Of a DNA stretch of 32,648 nucleotides, positions 27,381 through 32,648 are shown in pieces (within the stretch, counting starts at the first letter, position 1; each line of letters starts with the position of its first letter). The notes under the pieces are model-generated. The model worked only from the letters and a program-made list of their open reading frames with translations. It did not search any database and was not told the DNA's origin. A program made the position numbers and the translations under genes. Location: NCBI GenBank assembly GCA_016292045.1, contig JAEEZX010000029.1, positions 1 to 32,648 of the forward strand, written 5' to 3'. This DNA comes from Bacteroidaceae bacterium (GTDB lineage: Bacteria > Bacteroidota > Bacteroidia > Bacteroidales > Bacteroidaceae).

Positions 27381-27399
27381 TCTAGTGTTCCTCCTATCA

Positions 27400-27795
27400 T
27401 TAATATACGTAGCAAAGAACCTCGCCTCCGATCTTCTCTTCGGCAGCTTCCTTGTTCGTCATAACACCCTTAGACGTGGAAATCAAAGCGACACCCAGTC
27501 CATTAATAACTCTTGGCATATCTTTGTAGCCTGTGTACTTACGCATACCGGGCTTAGATACGCGAATCAACTTCTGAATTGCATTCTTACGAGTCTCTGC
27601 ATCGTACTTCAATGCAATCTTGATGGTACCCTGAGGTCCGTCCTCGACGAACTTGTAGTTCAGGATATAACCTTTTTCAAAGAGAATCTTGGTGATCTCT
27701 TTTTTCAAATTTGACGCCGGGCACTCTACCACCCTGTGTTTTGCTTGGATGGCATTGCGCAGGCGAGTCAAATAATCTGCAATAGGATCTGTCAT
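27400..27795 (-). CDS. rpsH: Ribosomal protein uS8
   Basis: 16S rRNA-binding protein of the small-subunit body, 131 residues. Family features are MTDPIADYLTRLRNAIQAKH at the start, KKEITKILFEKGYI, RVSKPGMRKYTGYKDMPRVINGLGVALISTSKGVMTN and the final GGEVLCYVY. In E. coli S8 represses the spc operon by binding its mRNA. Here the gene is preceded by the widest gap in the cluster (74 nt), which contains a bulged hairpin. Confidence 0.97.
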   Translation of the reverse strand: MTDPIADYLTRLRNAIQAKHRVVECPASNLKKEITKILFEKGYILNYKFVEDGPQGTIKIALKYDAETRKNAIQKLIRVSKPGMRKYTGYKDMPRVINGLGVALISTSKGVMTNKEAAEEKIGGEVLCYVY

Positions 27796-27810
27796 ATCTT
27801 TTTTGGTTTA

Positions 27811-27833
27811 ATTGATCGGGACACCCCGACAAT
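27811..27833 (-). promoter_or_regulatory. Bulged RNA hairpin in the rpsH leader (possible S8 autoregulatory site)
   Basis: In the minus-strand transcript AUUG-UCGGG, a GUGU tetraloop and CCCGA-(U)-CAAU form a 9-bp stem with a single bulged U. The hairpin ends 15 nt before the rpsH start codon, next to an A-rich stretch. It is not followed by a T-run, so it is not a terminator. A role as a translational control site, for instance for S8, is inferred only from position and shape. Confidence 0.4.
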
Positions 27834-27869
27834 ATTAAAAACTCTGTTTCTTCTGTTGGAACGCTAAAC

Positions 27870-28175
27870 TTACCAACTTGCCTTCTTCACACCGGGGATA
27901 AGACCCTGAGAGGCCATCTCGCGGAACTGAATACGGCTGAGGCCGAACAAACGGATATAGCCCTTTGGACGTCCCGTAATCTTACAGCGATTGTGCAAAC
28001 GGATAGGGTTTGCGTTACGGGGAATAGCCTGAAGCTTCTGAGCAGCTTCGTAAGCAGCAGCGGGATCCGAGTTGGGATCGTTCACAATCTTCTTCAGTGC
28101 TGCACGCTTTTCGGCATACTGGGCTACCAGTTTGGCACGCTTTACCTCACGCGCTTTCATTGATTCTTTTGCCAT
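27870..28175 (-). CDS. rpsN: Ribosomal protein uS14 (long, zinc-free type)
   Basis: Small-subunit head protein, 101 residues. This is the long form with an internal helical segment ([21 protein letters not shown]) and only one Cys in [14 protein letters not shown], so it lacks the CxxC pairs of the short zinc-binding type. The C-terminal [21 protein letters not shown] is characteristic. It is separated from rpsH by 74 nt. Confidence 0.97.
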   Translation of the reverse strand: MAKESMKAREVKRAKLVAQYAEKRAALKKIVNDPNSDPAAAYEAAQKLQAIPRNANPIRLHNRCKITGRPKGYIRLFGLSRIQFREMASQGLIPGVKKASW

Positions 28176-28184
28176 ACTTATTGC

Positions 28185-28739
28185 TTAGTTTTTAGCGTTC
28201 TTAAAAGGAAGACCGAATTCCTTCAACAGTGCATAACCCTCTTCATCGGTCTTGGCAGTGGTAACGAACGTGATGTTCATACCCAAGATGCGATCGATGG
28301 CATCAATGTTGATTTCGGGGAAAATAATCTGCTCCTCAATACCCAAGGTGTAGTTACCGCGGCCGTCGAACTTGCTCTGAATACCCTTGAAGTCTCGGAT
28401 ACGGGGCAGAGCCACGCGAACCAGCTTCTCCAGGAACTCATACATACGCTCACGACGCAATGTCACCATCACACCGATAGGCATCTTCTTACGCAGCTTG
28501 AACTGAGCCACGTCCTTCTTACTTACGGTAGCAACTGCCTTCTGACCGGTGATAGCAGTAATCTCATTTACTGCAACCTCGATAATCTTCTTGTCAGCAG
28601 TGGCCATACCCAAACCCTGATTGATAACAATCTTCTTCAGAACGGGAATCTGCATGGCAGAGGAGTAGCCGAACTGCTTCTTCAGAGCTGGAGCGATCCT
28701 CTCTTTGTATTCTTGCTTTAGACTTGCTGTATTTGCCAT
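28185..28739 (-). CDS. rplE: Ribosomal protein uL5
   Basis: 5S rRNA-binding protein of the central protuberance. The 184-residue product has [18 protein letters not shown], the conserved [33 protein letters not shown] stretch, [33 protein letters not shown], and a short C-terminal helix. It follows rplX by 3 nt and precedes rpsN by 9 nt. Confidence 0.97.
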   Translation of the reverse strand: MANTASLKQEYKERIAPALKKQFGYSSAMQIPVLKKIVINQGLGMATADKKIIEVAVNEITAITGQKAVATVSKKDVAQFKLRKKMPIGVMVTLRRERMYEFLEKLVRVALPRIRDFKGIQSKFDGRGNYTLGIEEQIIFPEINIDAIDRILGMNITFVTTAKTDEEGYALLKEFGLPFKNAKN

Positions 28740-28742
28740 ACC

Positions 28743-29060
28743 TTAAATCTCCTCTCCTGATTTTTTTGCATAACGGACCAACTTGCCCTCTGCATTCAAC
28801 TTTCTACCAACGCGAGTGGCCTTTCCTGTCTTGGGGTCAACGGGGTTCAGATTGGAAATCTGGATGGGAGCCTCCATCTCCACGATGCCACCCTGAGGGT
28901 TCTTGGCACTGGGCTTCTGGCTCTTCTTCACCTTATTGACACCTTCAACCAAGGCGCGCTGCTCCTTGACGAACACCTTCAACACCTTACCGCTCTGGCC
29001 CTTTGACTCTCCAGCGTTTACGATAACGGTGTCGCCTTTCTTAATATGTAACTTACTCAT
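28743..29060 (-). CDS. rplX: Ribosomal protein uL24
   Basis: Early assembly protein near the exit tunnel, 105 residues. The KOW motif is at the N-terminus ([24 protein letters not shown]), followed by [14 protein letters not shown] and the [23 protein letters not shown] segment. Gap to rplE 3 nt, to rplN 27 nt. Confidence 0.97.
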   Translation of the reverse strand: MSKLHIKKGDTVIVNAGESKGQSGKVLKVFVKEQRALVEGVNKVKKSQKPSAKNPQGGIVEMEAPIQISNLNPVDPKTGKATRVGRKLNAEGKLVRYAKKSGEEI

Positions 29061-29087
29061 TGTTCTTTATTTTTCTTTTAGGATAGA

Positions 29088-29453
29088 TTAAAGAACCTCA
29101 GGTGCCAGAGATACGACCTTCATGTTTGTGGCACGAAGCTCACGGGCAACAGGACCGAAGATACGACTTCCGCGAAGCTCACCGGCATTGTTCAGGAGAA
29201 CACATGCGTTGTCATCAAAGCGGATGTAAGAGCCGTCGGGACGACGAACCTCTTTCTTTGTACGTACGATCAGGGCCTTTGATACGGCACCTTTCTTGAC
29301 ATCACTGGTGGGAATTGCACTCTTTACGGAAACGACAATCACATCACCAACAGACGCATAGCGACGGCGAGTACCGCCCAACACACGGATGCACAATGCT
29401 TCCTTGGCACCGCTGTTGTCTGCTACGACCAATCTAGATTCTGCTTGTATCAT
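29088..29453 (-). CDS. rplN: Ribosomal protein uL14
   Basis: Large-subunit protein at the subunit interface. The 121-residue product is a complete L14: [61 protein letters not shown] and [25 protein letters not shown]. It follows rpsQ after 2 nt. Confidence 0.97.
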   Translation of the reverse strand: MIQAESRLVVADNSGAKEALCIRVLGGTRRRYASVGDVIVVSVKSAIPTSDVKKGAVSKALIVRTKKEVRRPDGSYIRFDDNACVLLNNAGELRGSRIFGPVARELRATNMKVVSLAPEVL

Positions 29454-29455
29454 TT

Positions 29456-29713
29456 TTACTTAGCTCTTTCAACGATTTCTACTACTCTCCATCTCTTAGT
29501 CTTGCTCAAGGGGCGAGTCTCCATGATGAGCACGGTGTCGCCTTTGTGGCAATCGTTCTTCTCATCGTGAGCATGGTACTTCTTTGTCTTAGCAACGAAC
29601 TTACCATAGATGGGGTGCTTCTCCTTGAACATGGTAGCAACGACAATGGTCTTGTCCATCTTATCGCTAACTACTACGCCCGTACGGGTTTTTCTCAAAT
29701 TTCTTGCTTCCAT
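29456..29713 (-). CDS. rpsQ: Ribosomal protein uS17
   Basis: OB-fold small-subunit protein, 85 residues, beginning [25 protein letters not shown] and containing [42 protein letters not shown]. The gene is 12 nt after rpmC and 2 nt before rplN. Confidence 0.97.
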   Translation of the reverse strand: MEARNLRKTRTGVVVSDKMDKTIVVATMFKEKHPIYGKFVAKTKKYHAHDEKNDCHKGDTVLIMETRPLSKTKRWRVVEIVERAK

Positions 29714-29725
29714 ATCTGAAGTACC

Positions 29726-29920
29726 TTATTTATTCAACTCTTTTTGGCGGAGCACCGTCTTCATGCGAGCGATGTTACGACGAGCAATCTTGATCTGAGA
29801 GTTGTTCTCCAGAGGAGCAACGGCATGGTTGAGCTTCAACTGATTGTAACTTGCAACCTCAGCCTGGATGCGCTCAGCGAGATCCTGAACGGTCATCTCA
29901 TTAATTTCAACTGTCTTCAT
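29726..29920 (-). CDS. rpmC: Ribosomal protein uL29
   Basis: Two-helix large-subunit protein at the exit-tunnel mouth, where SRP and trigger factor dock. The 64-residue product has MTVQDLAERIQAEVASYNQLKLNHAVAPLENNSQIKIARRNIARMKTVLRQ in the expected helical pattern. It lies 2 nt after rplP. Confidence 0.96.
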   Translation of the reverse strand: MKTVEINEMTVQDLAERIQAEVASYNQLKLNHAVAPLENNSQIKIARRNIARMKTVLRQKELNK

Positions 29921-29922
29921 CT

Positions 29923-30348
29923 TTAAGCGTTCTTATCGTAATCGCGTCTAACAATAAACTTAGTGGTCACGGGCAATTTCTGGGCAGCCAGGCGAAGTGC
30001 TTCCTTGGCAACCTCATAGCTCACGCCTTCAATCTCGAAAATAATGCGACCCGGAGTGATGGGGAACACGTATCCTACGGGATCACCCTTACCTTTACCC
30101 ATACGCACGTCAGCGGGCTTCTTGGTAATAGGCTTATCGGGGAATATTCTAATCCAGCTCTGACCCTCACGCTGCATGTAGCGGGTCATAGCAATACGTG
30201 CTGCCTCAATCTGGCGGGCAGTGATCCAGTGTGTATCAAGCGACTTGATGCCAAAGGATCCGAAAGCCAGCTGGTTGCCGCGCATGGCATTACCCTTGCA
30301 ACGGCCTTTTTGCGGCCTTCTGTATTTGGTTCTTTTGGGCTGTAACAT
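29923..30348 (-). CDS. rplP: Ribosomal protein uL16
   Basis: Large-subunit protein that organises the A-site tRNA corridor, 141 residues. It starts [24 protein letters not shown] and has the conserved [37 protein letters not shown] core and [16 protein letters not shown]. Between rpsC (27 nt) and rpmC (2 nt). Confidence 0.97.
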   Translation of the reverse strand: MLQPKRTKYRRPQKGRCKGNAMRGNQLAFGSFGIKSLDTHWITARQIEAARIAMTRYMQREGQSWIRIFPDKPITKKPADVRMGKGKGDPVGYVFPITPGRIIFEIEGVSYEVAKEALRLAAQKLPVTTKFIVRRDYDKNA

Positions 30349-30375
30349 GACTTTATTATTCTTTCAGATTAGTGT

Positions 30376-31113
30376 TTAACGATTTCCAGCCTTCTTACGA
30401 CGGAAGTTTCTGCGATCACCGCCCTCACGGTTGAAACCGCCGCGAGCGTTGTCCTTCTGCTGCTGGAAGTTAGGAGTCAAATCCTTCTTGCCGTAAACCT
30501 CGCCACGGCAAATCCACACCTTGATGCCCAGAAGACCTACCTTCGTCAATGCCTCAGCCTGACAGAAGTCGATATCGGCGCGAAGTGTGTGCAGGGGAGT
30601 ACGACCCTCCTTGAACATTTCGCTACGTGCGATTTCAGCACCGTTGAGACGGCCGCTGATCTGCACCTTGATACCCTCTGCACCTGCGCGCATCGTGTTG
30701 GCGATAGCCATCTTGATAGCACGACGGTATGCAATCTTGCCTTCCACTTGACGGGCGATGTTGTTGCCAACGATGTTGGCATCCAACTCAGGACGCTTCA
30801 CCTCAAAGATATTGATTTGAATCTCCTTGTCCGTAATCTTCTTCAGCTCCTCTTTGAGCTTATCCACATTTTCACCACCACGGCCAATAATCAGACCTGG
30901 ACGAGCGGAGCAGACGGTGATGGTCACCATCTTCAGAGTGCGCTCGATGACAATGCGACTGATGCTGGCATCACCCAGACGAGCCATCAAATACTTGCGG
31001 ATCTTAGAGTCCTCAAGGATGGTGTCGCCATAGTTATTGCCACCAAACCAGTTGGAGTCCCAACCGCGGACGATACCCAGACGGTTGCTTATCGGATTAA
31101 CTTTCTGTCCCAT
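30376..31113 (-). CDS. rpsC: Ribosomal protein uS3
   Basis: Small-subunit protein at the mRNA entry tunnel. The 245-residue product begins [23 protein letters not shown], has a type II KH domain with GRGG at 77-80, and the C-terminal domain [22 protein letters not shown] and [25 protein letters not shown]. It ends in a basic Arg/Gly/Asn-rich tail (from about residue 220), longer than the E. coli end. It precedes rplP by 27 nt. Confidence 0.97.
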   Translation of the reverse strand: MGQKVNPISNRLGIVRGWDSNWFGGNNYGDTILEDSKIRKYLMARLGDASISRIVIERTLKMVTITVCSARPGLIIGRGGENVDKLKEELKKITDKEIQINIFEVKRPELDANIVGNNIARQVEGKIAYRRAIKMAIANTMRAGAEGIKVQISGRLNGAEIARSEMFKEGRTPLHTLRADIDFCQAEALTKVGLLGIKVWICRGEVYGKKDLTPNFQQQKDNARGGFNREGGDRRNFRRKKAGNR

Positions 31114-31118
31114 GTCTT

Positions 31119-31514
31119 TTAATCTTTCTTAGTGTCAACGAAGAGGGTGACGTGGTTAGAACGCTTACGGATTCTATAGCCGCGACCCTGAGGAGCCGGT
31201 CTCATACGCTTGAGGGTAGCACCCTCGTCAACAAAAATCTTGGTGATGAACAATTCACCATCTTCAGCCTTACGCTCGTTCTTCTGCTCCCAGTTAGCAA
31301 TGGCGCTACGCAGAACTTTCTCTACATCAGCACTTGCAGCCTTGGCACAGAACTTCAGCGTGCCGAGAGCACGATTCACCTCCATGCCGCGAACCAAGTC
31401 CACAACGTATCGCATCTTGCGGGGAGAAGAGGGCACATTCTGAGCCTTCGCGAAGCTCATAGCCTTACGAGCCTCTTTTCTTGCATCAGCTGCTAATTTC
31501 TTTCTTTTTCCCAT
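31119..31514 (-). CDS. rplV: Ribosomal protein uL22
   Basis: Large-subunit protein lining the exit tunnel. The 131-residue product is about 20 residues longer than the E. coli form because of a basic Lys/Ala/Arg-rich N-terminal extension. The core has [18 protein letters not shown], and the tunnel-reaching beta-hairpin loop is at about 96-121 ([16 protein letters not shown]). It is 5 nt before rpsC. Confidence 0.97.
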   Translation of the reverse strand: MGKRKKLAADARKEARKAMSFAKAQNVPSSPRKMRYVVDLVRGMEVNRALGTLKFCAKAASADVEKVLRSAIANWEQKNERKAEDGELFITKIFVDEGATLKRMRPAPQGRGYRIRKRSNHVTLFVDTKKD

Positions 31515-31552
31515 TATCTTATTTTTCTTATTTTAAGTTTGGAATGCCCATC

Positions 31553-31822
31553 TTACTTCTTCTTCTGACCGGCGTGACCACCAAACTTACGTGTGGGAGC
31601 GAACTCTCCCAGCTTGTGGCCTACCATATTCTCAGTTACGTAGACGGGAATAAACTTGTTGCCGTTGTGAACTCCTATTGTATGTCCCACAAAATCGGGA
31701 GAAATCATAGAAGCACGAGACCAAGTCTTGACTACGGTCTTCTTGCCACTCTCATTCATGGCCAGAATCTTCTTCTCAAGACTCACCTCAATATACGGAC
31801 CTTTCTTTAATGAACGACTCAT
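31553..31822 (-). CDS. rpsS: Ribosomal protein uS19
   Basis: Small-subunit head protein pairing with S13, 89 residues. It starts [19 protein letters not shown] and contains [50 protein letters not shown]. It lies between rplB (28 nt) and rplV (38 nt). Confidence 0.97.
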   Translation of the reverse strand: MSRSLKKGPYIEVSLEKKILAMNESGKKTVVKTWSRASMISPDFVGHTIGVHNGNKFIPVYVTENMVGHKLGEFAPTRKFGGHAGQKKK

Positions 31823-31850
31823 ATTATGTATTTGTCTTTAAAGTCTGTTA

Positions 31851-32648
31851 TTACTTCTTGTTAGCTCTCTCAATGATGTACTTGTTGGACTGCTTCTTCG
31901 GAGCGCGAGTCTTGAGACCCTTAGCGTACAAGCCCTTGCGTGAACGCGGGTGACCACCGCTCTGACGACCTTCACCACCACCCATGGGATGATCATGAGG
32001 ATTCATCACGACGCCGCGGTTGTGAGGACGACGACCCAACCAGCGGGTGCGACCGGCCTTACCACTGCTCTCAAGAGCGTGATCGCTGTTACCTACGCTA
32101 CCGACAGTAGCCTTGCAGGCAGAAAGAATCTGACGTGTCTCTCCAGAAGGCAACTTGATGACGCAGTAGCGACCTTCGCGGCTGGTGAGCTGAGCGAAGT
32201 TGCCGGCGCTGCGCACAAGCAGAGCACCCTGACCGGGACGCAACTCAATGTTGTGAATCACTGTACCTACAGGGATATTCTGCAGAGGAAGAGCGTTACC
32301 TACCTCGGGAGCTGCTTCAGCACCACTCATAAGAGTGCTGCCTACCTTCAGACCGTTGGGAGCGATGATATAACGCTTCTCACCGTCAGCATAATAAAGC
32401 AGAGCGATACGAGCTGAACGATTGGGATCGTACTCAATGCTCTTAACGACTGCTGGAACACCATCCTTCTCACGCTTGAAATCAATGAAGCGGAACTTCT
32501 GCTTGTGACCACCGCCGATGTAGCGCATGGTCATCTTGCCCGTAGCATTACGGCCACCAGTAGAACGCTTGCCGCAAACGAGAGACTTCTCAGGTACCGA
32601 TGCAGTAATCTCTTCGAAGGTACCTATAATCTTGTGTCTTTGGCCCGG
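31851..32648 (-). CDS. rplB: Ribosomal protein uL2 (N-terminus outside window)
   Basis: Core large-subunit protein near the peptidyl-transferase centre. The reading frame is open to the window edge: 38 codons beginning [19 protein letters not shown] precede the internal Met at 32534, which is therefore not the start. About 265 residues are visible and roughly the first 9-10 are missing. Conserved parts are [21 protein letters not shown], the OB and SH3-like domains, and the functionally important [16 protein letters not shown] loop followed by GGHPRSRKG. First visible gene of the supercluster. Confidence 0.97.
   Translation of the reverse strand, partial: PGQRHKIIGTFEEITASVPEKSLVCGKRSTGGRNATGKMTMRYIGGGHKQKFRFIDFKREKDGVPAVVKSIEYDPNRSARIALLYYADGEKRYIIAPNGLKVGSTLMSGAEAAPEVGNALPLQNIPVGTVIHNIELRPGQGALLVRSAGNFAQLTSREGRYCVIKLPSGETRQILSACKATVGSVGNSDHALESSGKAGRTRWLGRRPHNRGVVMNPHDHPMGGGEGRQSGGHPRSRKGLYAKGLKTRAPKKQSNKYIIERANKK

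Noticed and set aside
22741..28175. Zinc-free L36 and S14 as possible new ribosomal adaptations
   Set aside because: Zinc-independent forms of these proteins are well known in many bacteria, including this phylum, and sit in their usual loci.
1..32648. Search for mobile elements, CRISPR arrays, toxin-antitoxin pairs, phage genes or a novel defence system
   Set aside because: No transposase, integrase, repeat-spacer array, inverted-repeat borders or unusual gene cluster was seen; nearly every gene is recognisable housekeeping or efflux function.

Overview
The window looks like chromosomal DNA of a Bacteroidales bacterium, most likely Prevotella or a close relative (inference). The signs are Bacteroidetes-type promoters (TTTG, about 20 nt, TAnnTTTG) in front of the transcription units, A/T-rich translation starts without clear Shine-Dalgarno sequences, a DUF4738-like lipoprotein, a DUF1846 protein, and a SlyD-type protein with a Gly/Cys-rich tail of the Bacteroidetes kind. 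No phage, insertion sequence, CRISPR array, toxin-antitoxin or defence module was seen, and most genes are intact housekeeping genes.

Layout. 1-350: the 3' end of an unrecognised gene on the plus strand, overlapping tail-to-tail with purN (minus). About 930-1340: two divergent tRNA genes. tRNA-Phe(GAA) reads left towards purN through an intrinsic terminator. tRNA-Pro(CGG) reads right into a DUF1846 gene that starts only 12 nt beyond the encoded CCA. 2822-9491: a seven-gene minus-strand run, in transcription order: a short SlyD-like protein, aroC, lysS, gpsA, pgi, a HAD phosphatase/phosphomutase and a DUF4738-like lipoprotein. 9560-13865: a plus-strand pair, a secreted GHL10-family glycosidase-like protein and uvrA, whose promoter lies almost against the first ATG. 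14056-19640: a minus-strand tripartite RND efflux operon (lipoprotein adaptor, inner-membrane pump, TolC-type channel). 19763-32648: the S10/spc/alpha ribosomal supercluster on the minus strand, from rplB (cut by the window edge) to rplQ, including secY, map, infA, rpmJ and rpoA. It ends in a terminator whose T-tract overlaps the -33 box of the efflux operon promoter.

How the genes work together. The right 13 kb makes the ribosome, the RNA polymerase alpha subunit, the SecY channel, initiation factor IF-1 and methionine aminopeptidase. The central minus-strand run combines aromatic amino-acid synthesis, tRNA charging, phospholipid precursor synthesis and sugar-phosphate interconversion. The efflux operon would assemble into a pump spanning both membranes, and no local regulator is visible.

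The strongest oddity is the 136-residue SlyD-like protein at 9081-9491. It keeps both halves of the FKBP domain and the Cys-rich metal-binding-type tail, but the insert-in-flap chaperone domain and the adjacent active-site segment are cleanly missing. Other points of interest are the two tRNA-to-mRNA linkages, the near-leaderless glycosidase mRNA, the terminator/promoter overlap, and a bulged hairpin just upstream of rpsH. I found no convincing new multi-gene system.
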